Below are positions 1 through 8,253 of a stretch of DNA of 64,000 bases, piece by piece. The notes beneath the pieces were generated by a model. It was not told where the DNA came from, searched no databases, and saw only the letters and a program-made list of their open reading frames with translations. Both the position numbers and the translations under genes were made by a program. Numbering within the stretch: position 1 is the stretch's first letter; every line of letters starts with the position of its first letter. Source of the stretch: Pseudomonadota bacterium (GTDB taxonomy: Bacteria > Pseudomonadota > Gammaproteobacteria > Steroidobacterales > Steroidobacteraceae); contig JBBCGI010000001.1 of NCBI GenBank assembly GCA_037200975.1, positions 4,051,716 to 4,115,715 of the forward strand, given 5' to 3'.

Positions 1-560
1 AACAACCGTTCCCAGAAATCGCGGCGGCTCTGCGGATCGACCGCGCTGGTCGGCTCGTCGAGCAGCAACAGCTCGGGTGAATGCAGGGTCGCCGCCGCCA
101 GCGCCAGGCGCTGCTTCTGGCCGCCGCTCATCGTGCCGGCGCGCTGCCTGCGCAGTTTCTCGAGGTTGTAGGTGACGCGTTGCTCTGCGATGCGCGCCTC
201 GACGTCGCCTTCGAGCCCGTACAGGTCTGCGATGAAACGCAGATTTTCGTCGCAGGTCAGGTCTTCCCACAGGGAAAATTTCTGCGGCATGTAGCCGAGC
301 CGGCGGCGGATGGCTTCGGCATCCCTGACGACCGAGAGGCCAAACACCTCCGCGTGGCCATCGCTGGGCAATAACATGCCGCACAACATGCGCAGCGTGG
401 TGGATTTTCCGGAACCGTTGGGGCCGAGGAATCCGTAGATGCGGCCGGAGGGGATGTCGAGGTCGATGTGATCCACCGCGACCTTGTCGCCGAACTTGCG
501 CGTGAGCTGCCGCGCGGAAATGGCCGTGCCGCCACCGCCGGCAACAGCGGCGCTGTTCAC
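1..560 (-). CDS. ABC transporter ATP-binding protein, 3' end outside window
   Basis: ATPase subunit of an ABC exporter, resembling one half of YbhF-type proteins. The N-terminal 186 residues are visible: Walker A GPNGSGKST, a Q-loop (GYMPQKFSLW), the signature MSGGQKQR, and Walker B LLLLDEPTSAVDP at the window edge. The GTG start at 560 overlaps the stop of the upstream adaptor gene in a GTGA, so the two are translationally coupled and probably form one exporter with a permease beyond the edge. The Gly-rich N-terminal stretch (about residues 8-12) precedes the first ABC strand and may be a linker. The substrate cannot be told from sequence; YbhFSR relatives export drugs or cations. Confidence 0.9.
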   Translation of the reverse strand, partial: MNSAAVAGGGGTAISARQLTRKFGDKVAVDHIDLDIPSGRIYGFLGPNGSGKSTTLRMLCGMLLPSDGHAEVFGLSVVRDAEAIRRRLGYMPQKFSLWEDLTCDENLRFIADLYGLEGDVEARIAEQRVTYNLEKLRRQRAGTMSGGQKQRLALAAATLHSPELLLLDEPTSAVDPQSRRDFWERL

Positions 561-1519
561 GGCGCTGCCAGCTCGAGCGATACGTCCACGGGCACGCCCG
601 AGGGCAGCTGCGCCGCCTCGGCGTCGTCGAACACGACTTCGCAGAGGAAACTCAGGCGCGAACGGTCGGCCGCGGTGAGCGAGTAGTAAGGCGTGAATTC
701 GGCTTCGCTGGCGATGAAGCGCACCTGGCCCTTGAAGGTGCGATCCACGCCGTCGACGCGCAGCGTGGCGGGCGTGCCGATCTTCACCTGCGCGCGGATC
801 GGGGTCGGCACGTGGATGCGCGCAAATGGCGCGGCGTTGGTCAGCAATACCGCGACCGTGGCGCCACGCGCGGGTTTTTCACCGAGGTGAAATGGCAGCG
901 AATCGATGGTGCCGTCGATCGGCGAGCGCACTTCGAGGCGCGACGAGGTGGTCTCGAGGCCGGCCAGATTGGCGCGCGCGCTGTCGGCCGCCTGCCGTGC
1001 CTGTGCAAGCTGTTCGCTGCGCGTGCCTTCCTGCAGCTCGCGCAGGTCGGCTTCGGCCTCGTGGAGATTGGCTTCGGCGGTGCTGGCGGCGGCGACCTGC
1101 CGGTCGGCGTCCGATTTGCTGACCAGGCTGCGCGCCACGAGACCCAGCAAACGATCGCGTTCGCGCACGGCGTCGTCGCGTTGCGCGCGGGCGGCGTCGC
1201 GGCGCGCGGCGGCCGCGCGAATGCTGGTGACGCGCGGGCCGTTCTTCAGTTCGTCGACGCGCGCCTCGGCTTCGGCGAGTTGCGCGCGTGCGGCATCGAG
1301 CACGGCCTTCGACAGCGCGCGGTCTTGCACGACGACCACATCGCCGACCTTGACGGCGGCACCTTCGGCCAGCGGCAGGGACACGATGGATTCGTTGGCG
1401 TCGGCGACCAATTCGACGCGGTCGCGTTCGAGGGTGCCGGGCAGGGCGTCTTCGTCGTGCCGCGAACAGGCGGCGAGGGTTGCCGTGGCCGCCAGCAGGG
1501 CCAGCGTGCGTTTATTCAT
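557..1519 (-). CDS. HlyD-family adaptor (YbhG-like) lipoprotein
   Basis: A 320-residue membrane-fusion protein of an ABC exporter. The N terminus has a lipoprotein signal (lipobox LAAC, Cys18). A first lipoyl half-motif (residues about 40-70) is followed by a long Ala/Arg/Glu-rich coiled-coil hairpin (about 75-185), the second lipoyl half with RSPIDGTI, and a beta-barrel region. This order is the HlyD/YbhG layout. It overlaps nadC upstream by 4 bases (ATGA) and the ATPase downstream by 4 bases (GTGA), so it sits inside an operon. It probably links the inner-membrane exporter to an outer-membrane channel; no outer-membrane gene is adjacent. The substrate is unknown. Confidence 0.88.
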   Translation of the reverse strand: MNKRTLALLAATATLAACSRHDEDALPGTLERDRVELVADANESIVSLPLAEGAAVKVGDVVVVQDRALSKAVLDAARAQLAEAEARVDELKNGPRVTSIRAAAARRDAARAQRDDAVRERDRLLGLVARSLVSKSDADRQVAAASTAEANLHEAEADLRELQEGTRSEQLAQARQAADSARANLAGLETTSSRLEVRSPIDGTIDSLPFHLGEKPARGATVAVLLTNAAPFARIHVPTPIRAQVKIGTPATLRVDGVDRTFKGQVRFIASEAEFTPYYSLTAADRSRLSFLCEVVFDDAEAAQLPSGVPVDVSLELAAP

Positions 1520-2403
1520 GACGCGAACTCGAAGCGCATCGACAGATCTACCGCCTGCACGTGTTTGGTGATGGCGCCGATGGAAATGTAGTCGACGCCG
1601 GTCAGCGCGATCTCGCGCACGGTCGCCAGCGTCACGCTGCCGGACGCCTCGAGCTTGGCGCGCGCGCCGCTGGCGCGATTGCGCTCCACCGCGATACGCA
1701 TGTCGTCGTTCGTGAGTTCGTCGAGCATGATGATGTCCGCGCCGGCCGCAAGCGCGTGGTCGAACTCATCCAGCGTTTCGACTTCGACTTCGACTGGTAC
1801 GCCCGGAGAAATCCGGCGGGCAGTCGCGACGGCGGTGCCGATCGAACCCGCGGCGATGATGTGATTCTCCTTGAGCAGCACCATGTCGTAGAGGCCAAGA
1901 CGGTGGTTCTGGGCGCCGCCGCAGCGCGCGGCATATTTCTGCGCGAGCCGCAGGCCCGGCAGCGTCTTGCGTGTATCGAGGATGCGGCATTTGGTGCCGG
2001 CGATGGCTTCGACGAAGCGGCTCGCCGCCGTGGCCGTCGCTGACAAAGTCTGCAGGAAATTCAGCGCCGTACGTTCTGCGGTGAGAATGGGGCGCGCGGC
2101 CCCGGAAATCTTGAGCAGAGGCGCGTCCGCGAGGATGCGTGCGCCATCGGCGGCCTGCCATTCGAGGCGGATAGCCGGATCGAGTTGTTTGAAGGTCGCA
2201 TCGACCCAGTCGGTGCCGCAGAGGATCGCGGACTCACGCGCCACGATGGTGGCGCGGACCTGTTGGGACTCGGGAACCAGGGCGGCGGTGACATCACCGC
2301 CGCCCAAGTCTTCTGCAAGCGCGGCAGCGACCTGCCGCGCAACGATGTCGCTAGAGACCCGTTCGATCAGAAGGGCAGGCCGTGAGATGAACCTGCCATG
2401 CAC
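1516..2403 (-). CDS. nadC: Nicotinate-nucleotide pyrophosphorylase (quinolinate phosphoribosyltransferase)
   Basis: Converts quinolinate and PRPP to nicotinate mononucleotide in de novo NAD synthesis. The 295 residues match the family's normal length. Visible motifs are EDLGGGDVTA near the N terminus, TAERTALNFLQ, the loop ILDTRKTLPGLR, NHRLGLYDMVLLKENH, and the C-terminal EASGSV and GVDYISIGAITKH, which form the phosphoribosyl-binding barrel. The start is a GTG at 2403 without a clear Shine-Dalgarno. It overlaps the upstream membrane-protein gene by 37 bases, so a later non-ATG start is possible. The 3' end overlaps the adaptor gene by 4 bases. Confidence 0.96.
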   Translation of the reverse strand: MHGRFISRPALLIERVSSDIVARQVAAALAEDLGGGDVTAALVPESQQVRATIVARESAILCGTDWVDATFKQLDPAIRLEWQAADGARILADAPLLKISGAARPILTAERTALNFLQTLSATATAASRFVEAIAGTKCRILDTRKTLPGLRLAQKYAARCGGAQNHRLGLYDMVLLKENHIIAAGSIGTAVATARRISPGVPVEVEVETLDEFDHALAAGADIIMLDELTNDDMRIAVERNRASGARAKLEASGSVTLATVREIALTGVDYISIGAITKHVQAVDLSMRFEFAS

Positions 2404-2978
2404 AACAACATTGGGAACGACAGGATGAAGTTCGTGCGCGACGCGTAGAGCGCCACCTTACGGGCCTTGGCTTTTTCTTCGTCGCTCGCGGGTTTAATAC
2501 CGAGAATCTTCTTCTGATTCGGCCAGATCAGACCCCAGACATTGAACAACATGATGGTGCCGAGCCAAGCTCCAATACCGATTTTCAGATGATAGAAGCT
2601 GCCGCCGTCGATCGTTGCGCCCAGTGTGAATGCCGGGACGAAGTTGGCGCCTAGCAACCACGCTCCCGCAAGCCAAGTCGCGAGTGCAGCCCAGCGGAAC
2701 CAGAACAACGCGCGCGGCGCAATGTACTTATTGACGCCAGCACCGCCGGGCCCCCCCTTATCCGCCGCCGCGTCGGCCAGACCCGGGGTCTGAACGGCGT
2801 TGAAGTAATAGAGCAGGCCAATCCAGAACACACCGGCAACGATGTGCACCCAGCGTGCTAGCGCCAATTGATTGAATACGATGCCCGACTCGACGGTCGA
2901 GCTCAGTCCTACAGCAAGAAGAACCGCCAGCACGATGCCAGTGACAAGTGCGTAACGGTGATTCGTGAATATTTTCAT
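2367..2978 (-). CDS. PuuD-like (urate hydroxylase membrane-domain) protein
   Basis: A 203-residue integral membrane protein with about five hydrophobic segments. It resembles the N-terminal membrane domain of PuuD urate hydroxylase: RWVHIVAGVFWIGLLYY near the second segment, PRALFWFRWAAL, and a C-terminal segment with the Asn-Trp and Pro-Asn-Gln motif of LFNVWGLIWPNQKK. PuuD proper continues into a cytochrome c domain; here the frame stops after the membrane part and no CxxCH motif is present. The ATG at 2978 follows GGGGAG at a good distance, so it is preferred over the upstream in-frame start at 3029. It is divergent from the glutaredoxin gene, 80 bases away. A purine role is not supported by the neighbours. 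Confidence 0.7.
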   Translation of the reverse strand: MKIFTNHRYALVTGIVLAVLLAVGLSSTVESGIVFNQLALARWVHIVAGVFWIGLLYYFNAVQTPGLADAAADKGGPGGAGVNKYIAPRALFWFRWAALATWLAGAWLLGANFVPAFTLGATIDGGSFYHLKIGIGAWLGTIMLFNVWGLIWPNQKKILGIKPASDEEKAKARKVALYASRTNFILSFPMLLCMAGSSHGLPF

Positions 2979-3058
2979 TGTCTTAATCTCCCCGGTGAGC
3001 GGTTTGAAGAATAGGGGACGAGCCCCCATAATTCAACGCGCTCAGCGCGGCCGACCCC

Positions 3059-3547
3059 ATGATTGAACGCCCGCCATCCCCATGCATCAAAGTCTGTGTG
3101 CTTGCAGGTACGCGATGCGTCGGTTGTTTGCGGACCGTCGATGAAATCGCCGCCTGGGGCGCGATGGGCGCGCAAGCGCAGTGGGCACTCATCAGGGTGC
3201 TCGAGGAAAGGAGAAAGTTCGTGGCCGAAGACGTCGTCAGTCGAATCAAGACCCATATCGGGTCCAATCCCGCGGTGCTGTTCATGAAGGGCACGCCGGA
3301 TTTTCCACAGTGCGGGTTTTCCGCCCAGGCCGTGGCCGCATTGCGCGCCTCGGGTGTCAGTGATTTCCACCACGTGAACATTTTCGAAGATCCCGAGCTG
3401 CGTGAAGCGCTCAAGAAGTTCTCGAACTGGCCCACCTACCCGCAGCTGTATGTGAACGGCGAGCTGCTCGGCGGCTGCGATATCGTGCTCGACATGCACC
3501 GCAGCGGGGAGCTCAAGAAGACTCTCGCGGAAGCCGGAGCGAAGTAG
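3059..3547 (+). CDS. grxD: DUF1289 domain fused to monothiol glutaredoxin (Grx4)
   Basis: A 162-residue two-domain protein. Residues about 8-50 form a DUF1289 Cys-rich unit (SPCIKVC, CVGC, RTVDEIAAW; Cys9, 13, 20 and 23). From about residue 57 it is a complete CGFS monothiol glutaredoxin: FMKGTPDFPQCGFSAQ, NWPTYPQLYVNGELLGGCDI. Grx4 proteins bind and deliver 2Fe-2S clusters with BolA partners. An in-frame GTG at 3221 (residue 55) is preceded by AAAGGAG at seven bases, an ideal ribosome-binding site. A free glutaredoxin may therefore be made from inside the same frame. No stop or frameshift separates the domains. The gene ends one base before a large palindrome and is convergent with rnt. Confidence 0.9.
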   Translation: MIERPPSPCIKVCVLAGTRCVGCLRTVDEIAAWGAMGAQAQWALIRVLEERRKFVAEDVVSRIKTHIGSNPAVLFMKGTPDFPQCGFSAQAVAALRASGVSDFHHVNIFEDPELREALKKFSNWPTYPQLYVNGELLGGCDIVLDMHRSGELKKTLAEAGAK

Positions 3548-3626
3548 CGGTTGAAGAGGGTGCCGGGTGAGGAAAGTGAGGAGAGCCGCTCTCCCCACTT
3601 TCCTCACCCGGCACCCTCTTCAACCG
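3548..3626. repeat. 79-base near-perfect palindrome between grxD and rnt
   Basis: Two 39-base arms centred on base 3587 pair with a single mismatch and essentially no loop (centre GAGAGC-C-GCTCTC). The left arm begins directly after the grxD stop. The right arm contains the rnt stop and its last codons. A transcript in either direction could fold into a very long hairpin, so it may act as a bidirectional terminator or RNA-processing site between the convergent genes. No U-tract follows on either side. The near identity of the arms suggests a recent inverted duplication or a small mobile palindrome. Confidence 0.9.
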
Positions 3627-4317
3627 GGCCGCCCCACAGGGCCTGCGCGCGGACGTCCGCCTTGCGCCACACCCCGTCGAGCGCGTTGCACACTTCGCAG
3701 AAGATGTCGGCGGTGCGCTCGGCATCGTATTTGGCCGAGTGCGCTTCGTTCGAATCCCAGATGACTCCACAGACCTGCGCGGCTTTGGCCAGCACGGTCT
3801 GGCCAAATGCGGCACCGGCCAGCGTGGCGGTGTCGAAGCACGAGAACGGGTGGAACGGATTGCGCTTGATCTCGGCGCGCGCGACGGCGGCGTTCATGAA
3901 GCCAAGATCGAACGCAGCGTTGTGACCGACCAGCACCGCCCGGCGGCAATCCTGCGCTTTCATCGCCGCGCGGATTTCCGTGAAGACGCGCCCGAGTGCG
4001 TCTTTCTCCGGCAGCGCCGGACGCAGCGGATGAAACGGATCGATGCCGTTCACGGCCAGCGAGGCGGGCTCCAGATTGGCGCCTTCGAACGGACGCACGT
4101 GGTACTGGTGCGTTTCGCCGCGCCGCAGCCGCCCGTCGGGCCCGAACTCGATGAGCACCGCCGCGATCTCGAGCAGCGCGTCGGTCGCGCAGTTGAACCC
4201 GCCGGTCTCGACGTCGACGACCACGGGCAGGAAACCGCGAAAGCGCCGGCTCATCAGTGGCGCACTCGGCGTTTCGACCGCGATCTCGGGGCTGGCCGGT
4301 GAGACGACTTCTTCCAT
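3604..4317 (-). CDS. rnt: Ribonuclease T
   Basis: A 3'-5' exoribonuclease of the DEDD family that trims tRNA and other stable RNA 3' ends. The 237 residues contain the family landmarks: FRGFLPVVVDVETGGFN (ExoI with the catalytic Asp and Glu), LVGHNAAFDLGFM (ExoII), RNPFHPFSCFDTATLAG, and SAKYDAERTADIF (ExoIII His/Asp). The N terminus is about 15 residues longer than in E. coli. The last residues are encoded inside the 79-base palindrome. The start codon shares one base with the pyrC stop (TGATG), so it is coupled to pyrC. Confidence 0.96.
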   Translation of the reverse strand: MEEVVSPASPEIAVETPSAPLMSRRFRGFLPVVVDVETGGFNCATDALLEIAAVLIEFGPDGRLRRGETHQYHVRPFEGANLEPASLAVNGIDPFHPLRPALPEKDALGRVFTEIRAAMKAQDCRRAVLVGHNAAFDLGFMNAAVARAEIKRNPFHPFSCFDTATLAGAAFGQTVLAKAAQVCGVIWDSNEAHSAKYDAERTADIFCEVCNALDGVWRKADVRAQALWGGPVEEGAG

Positions 4318-5360
4318 CAGGCGGCCAGCTGCCAGGCGACCGGTTCGTTCGCGCGCATCGGCACGAGGTTTCCGTCGCCCAGCGGGTAGTTAGCCGGCGG
4401 GCGCCATTCGCGCTTCACGAGCGTGATTTTCTCCGTATTACGCGGCAGGCCGTAGAAATCCGCGCCGAAGTCGGACGCAAACCCTTCGAGCTTGTCGAGC
4501 TTGCCCGCCGACTCGAACGCCTCGGCGTACAGCTCGATGCCCGCGTGCGCGGAGAACATGCCGGCGCAACCGCAGGCGTTTTCCTTGGTGTGCTGCGCGT
4601 GCGGCGCGCTGTCGGTGCCGAGAAAGAACCGCGGATTGCCACTCACGGCGGCCGCGAGCAGGGCTTCGCGATCCGCTTCGGTCTTGAGGATCGGCAGGCA
4701 GTAATAGTGCGGGCGGATACCGCCCTCGAAAAGCGCGTTGCGATTGTGCAGCAGGTGCTGGGGAGTGATGGTCGCGCCGACGCCGTCGCGCGCGCCGCGC
4801 ACGAAATCCGCCGCGATCTTGGTCGTGATGTGCTCGAACACGACGCGCAGCTGCGGAAAACGCTCGATCGTCGGCGCCAGCACTTCGTCGATGAAGCGCG
4901 TCTCGCGGTCGAACACGTCCACGTGACGCGCGGTCACTTCGCCGTGCACGAGCAGCGGCAGCCCGAGCTCGCTCATGCGCTCGAGCACCGCGTCGATGCG
5001 GCGGATGTCGGTGACGCCGGAATCCGCGTTGGTGGTTGCACCGGCGGGGTACAGCTTGCAGGCGAACACCGCGCCGCTGTCCTTGGCGCGCACCATTTCG
5101 GCCGGATCGCTGCGATCGGTCAGGTACAGCGTCATCAGCGGCGTGAAACGCGCGCCGCGGTCATCGCCCGGGGGCAATGCGGCCAGGATGCGTGCTCGAT
5201 ATTCGAGAGCCGCGGCCGTCGTGGTGACTGGCGGCTTCAGATTGGGCATCACGATGGCGCGCGCGAATCGCGCCGCGGTAAACGGCAAAACAGCCGCCAG
5301 CGCGGCGCCGTCGCGCAAGTGCAGGTGCCAGTCATCGGGGCGGCGAATCTCGATTTGCAT
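4317..5360 (-). CDS. pyrC: Dihydroorotase
   Basis: Zinc enzyme that cyclises carbamoyl aspartate to dihydroorotate in pyrimidine synthesis; class II PyrC, 347 residues, the normal length. Visible: the metal motif WHLHLRDG near the N terminus, [17 protein letters not shown] with the lysine that is carbamylated in this family, the His metal ligands in [10 protein letters not shown] and VFEHITT, and [14 protein letters not shown] with the catalytic Asp. It is coupled to rnt downstream. Its start lies 229 bases from the divergent aceE start, and that gap must hold both promoters. Confidence 0.97.
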   Translation of the reverse strand: MQIEIRRPDDWHLHLRDGAALAAVLPFTAARFARAIVMPNLKPPVTTTAAALEYRARILAALPPGDDRGARFTPLMTLYLTDRSDPAEMVRAKDSGAVFACKLYPAGATTNADSGVTDIRRIDAVLERMSELGLPLLVHGEVTARHVDVFDRETRFIDEVLAPTIERFPQLRVVFEHITTKIAADFVRGARDGVGATITPQHLLHNRNALFEGGIRPHYYCLPILKTEADREALLAAAVSGNPRFFLGTDSAPHAQHTKENACGCAGMFSAHAGIELYAEAFESAGKLDKLEGFASDFGADFYGLPRNTEKITLVKREWRPPANYPLGDGNLVPMRANEPVAWQLAA

Positions 5361-5589
5361 TCAATGTCCCGCTGCGATAGCGGTGGCCTGCAAAAATGTC
5401 ATGGATGGAGTGCGCAAAAACGCGCCGTAAGCTGCTGTGTGGATTGAGGTTTGCTTGACCGGAGGCACTCAAGAAACGATCATATCGCGCCTTGTTTTCC
5501 CCGCCCCCTTACCTCACTTACAACGCGGCGCATGCTAGCACAGCGCTTGAGCTTTTCTTTGCGCCGCAGTTGGCCGGAATTGGACTCGT

Positions 5590-8253
5590 ATGACGGAAAT
5601 TATGAAGCTCGAAGATCAGGATCCGATCGAGACACGCGAGTGGCTCGAGTCGATCGATTCAGTATTGAAAACTCAAGGCGCGGAGCGCGCGCATTACCTG
5701 CTCGAGCAGCTGATCGATTTCACGCGCCGCTCCGGCGCCTATCTTCCGTTCCGTCCGAACACCGCGTATCTCAACACGATTTCGACCGCGCACGAACCTT
5801 CCTATCCGGGCAATCGTGAATTCGAGAAACGCATCGAAGCGTGCATCCGCTGGAACGCACTCGCGATGGTGCTCAACGCGAACAAGGTGTCGAGCGAATA
5901 CGGCGGCCACCTGTCGACCTACGCGTCGTCAGCCACATTGTACGAAGTGGGCTTCAACCATTTCTGGCGCGCCGCCTCGGAGCAGCATCCCGGTGACATG
6001 GTGTTCGTGCAGGGTCACGCCTCGCCCGGCATCTACGCGCGTGCGTTCCTCGAAGGCCGGCTGAGCGAAGACCAGCTGCGGCATTTCCGCCAGGAAGCTT
6101 CCGGCGACGGGCTGTCGTCGTATCCGCATCCCTGGCTGATGCCCAACTTCTGGCAATTCCCGACCGTGTCGATGGGCCTCGGGCCCATGATGGCTATCTA
6201 CCAGGCGCGTTTCCTGCGTTACATGGAAAACCGCGAGATGGTGCCCGTCTCGGACCGCAAGGTCTGGGCCTTCCTCGGCGACGGCGAGATGGACGAGCCC
6301 GAGAGCATGGGCGCGCTGACGCTGCCGGTGCGCGAGAAACTCGACAACCTCGTGTTCGTCGTCAACTGCAACCTGCAGCGGCTCGACGGTCCGGTGCGCG
6401 GCAACGGCAAGATCATCCAGGAGCTCGAGGCCGCGTTCATGGGTGCCGGCTGGAACGTCATCAAGGTCGTCTGGGGCTCGCGCTGGGATCCGCTGCTGGC
6501 GCGCGACAACGACGGTCTGCTCAAACGCGTGATGGAAGAGTGTGTCGACGGCGAGTACCAGAATTTCAAGGCGAAGGGCGGCGCGTACACACGCGAGAAC
6601 TTCTTCGGCAAGTATCCCGAGCTCAAGGAGATGGTCGCCAACATGTCGGACGACGACATCTGGCGCCTGAATCGCGGTGGCCACGACGCGCGCAAGGTGT
6701 TCGCGGCCTACACGGCGGCGATGAATCACAAGGGCCAGCCCACCGTGATCCTGGCGAAGACCGTCAAGGGTTTCGGTCTAGGCAAGGCGGCCGAAGGCCA
6801 GATGGTGGCCCACCAGCAGAAGAAGCTGGACGAGGCCGCGCTGCGCGACGTGCGCGACCGTTTCAACATCCCGCTCACCGACGAACAGGTGGGCAAACTC
6901 GCGCTCGTGAAGCCGGCGGACGACGCGCCGGAGATGAAATACCTGCACGAGCAGCGCAAGTCGCTCGGTGGCTATCTACCCGCGCGCAAGATCGTGGCCA
7001 AGCCGCTGGTCATCCCGGAGCTGTCCGCGTTCAGCGCGATGCTCGAGGGCACGGGCGACCGCGAGATCTCCACCACGATGGCGTTCGTGCGCATCCTCAC
7101 GATGCTGCTCAAGGACAAGAACATCGGCAAAAACGTCGTGCCGATCGTTCCCGATGAAGCGCGTACCTTCGGCATGGAAGGCCTGTTCCGCCAGATCGGC
7201 ATCTACAGCTCCGCCGGCCAGCTCTACACGCCGGTCGATTCCGACCAGCTCATGTCCTATCGCGAGGACAAGAAGGGCCAGATGCTCGAAGAGGGCATCA
7301 ACGAGGCGGGTTCGACCTGCTCATGGATCGCCGCCGGCACGGCGTATGCGAATCACGGCACGCACATGGTGCCGTTCTACATCTACTACTCGATGTTCGG
7401 CTTCCAGCGCGTCGGCGACTTCTACTGGGCCGCGGGCGATCTGCGCACGCGCGGCTTCTTGTTGGGTGCGACCGCAGGCCGCACGACGCTCGCGGGCGAG
7501 GGCCTGCAGCACCAGGACGGACACAGCCTGCTGCACGCGGCTACCGTGCCGAACTGCGTCGCCTACGACCCGACCTACGCGTACGAGCTCGCCGTGATCA
7601 TCCAGGACGGCATGCGGCGCATGTTCGCGAACGACGAGAGCGTCTTCTATTACATCGCGGTGATGAACGAGAACTACGTGCAGCCCGCGCTGCCGAAGGG
7701 CGTCGAGGAAGGCATCCTCAAGGGCATGTACCTGTTGCAGACCGGCGGTGCCGGCAAGGTGCGTGTCTCGTTGATGGGCTCGGGCACGATCCTGCGTGAA
7801 GTCATCGCGGCGGCGGACATCCTCGCCAAGGACTTCAACATCCCCTCCGACATCTACAGCGCGCCGAGTTTCTCGGAGCTGCGCCGCGAGGCGCTCGAGA
7901 TCGAACGCTGGAACCGGCTGCATCCCGCCGAGACGCCGCGCACGCCATACGTCAAGCAGGCGTTGTCGAAGGCCACCGGGCCGTTCATCGCCGCCACCGA
8001 CTACATGCGTGCCTGGCCCGACATGATCCGCGAGTGGGTGCCGGGCCGTTTCGTGACGCTCGGCACCGACGGCTTCGGCCGCTCGGACGGCCGCAGCGCG
8101 TTGCGCAAACATTTTGAAGTCGATGCGAAGAACATCGTCTATGCCTCGTTGCATGCGCTCGCCGAAGAAGGCGCGCTCGACAAAGGCACGCTCCGGACCG
8201 CGCTCAACAAGCTCGGCCTCGACCCTAACAAGCTGGATCCGCAGAAAGCATGA
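5590..8253 (+). CDS. aceE: Pyruvate dehydrogenase E1 component (homodimeric)
   Basis: ThDP-dependent decarboxylation of pyruvate and acetyl transfer to the E2 lipoyl group. The 887 residues match E. coli AceE. Visible: the thiamine diphosphate/Mg motif GDGEMDEPESMGAL (about residue 232), the active-site HASPGIYARAFLEGRL, LNRGGHDARKVFAAY, and GEGLQHQDGHS in the C-terminal half. Two in-frame ATGs, at 5590 and 5602, compete for the start. The 229-base gap upstream, shared with pyrC, shows no promoter I can call firmly. It is first in an operon with aceF and lpdA; its stop overlaps aceF as ATGA. Confidence 0.98.
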   Translation: MTEIMKLEDQDPIETREWLESIDSVLKTQGAERAHYLLEQLIDFTRRSGAYLPFRPNTAYLNTISTAHEPSYPGNREFEKRIEACIRWNALAMVLNANKVSSEYGGHLSTYASSATLYEVGFNHFWRAASEQHPGDMVFVQGHASPGIYARAFLEGRLSEDQLRHFRQEASGDGLSSYPHPWLMPNFWQFPTVSMGLGPMMAIYQARFLRYMENREMVPVSDRKVWAFLGDGEMDEPESMGALTLPVREKLDNLVFVVNCNLQRLDGPVRGNGKIIQELEAAFMGAGWNVIKVVWGSRWDPLLARDNDGLLKRVMEECVDGEYQNFKAKGGAYTRENFFGKYPELKEMVANMSDDDIWRLNRGGHDARKVFAAYTAAMNHKGQPTVILAKTVKGFGLGKAAEGQMVAHQQKKLDEAALRDVRDRFNIPLTDEQVGKLALVKPADDAPEMKYLHEQRKSLGGYLPARKIVAKPLVIPELSAFSAMLEGTGDREISTTMAFVRILTMLLKDKNIGKNVVPIVPDEARTFGMEGLFRQIGIYSSAGQLYTPVDSDQLMSYREDKKGQMLEEGINEAGSTCSWIAAGTAYANHGTHMVPFYIYYSMFGFQRVGDFYWAAGDLRTRGFLLGATAGRTTLAGEGLQHQDGHSLLHAATVPNCVAYDPTYAYELAVIIQDGMRRMFANDESVFYYIAVMNENYVQPALPKGVEEGILKGMYLLQTGGAGKVRVSLMGSGTILREVIAAADILAKDFNIPSDIYSAPSFSELRREALEIERWNRLHPAETPRTPYVKQALSKATGPFIAATDYMRAWPDMIREWVPGRFVTLGTDGFGRSDGRSALRKHFEVDAKNIVYASLHALAEEGALDKGTLRTALNKLGLDPNKLDPQKA

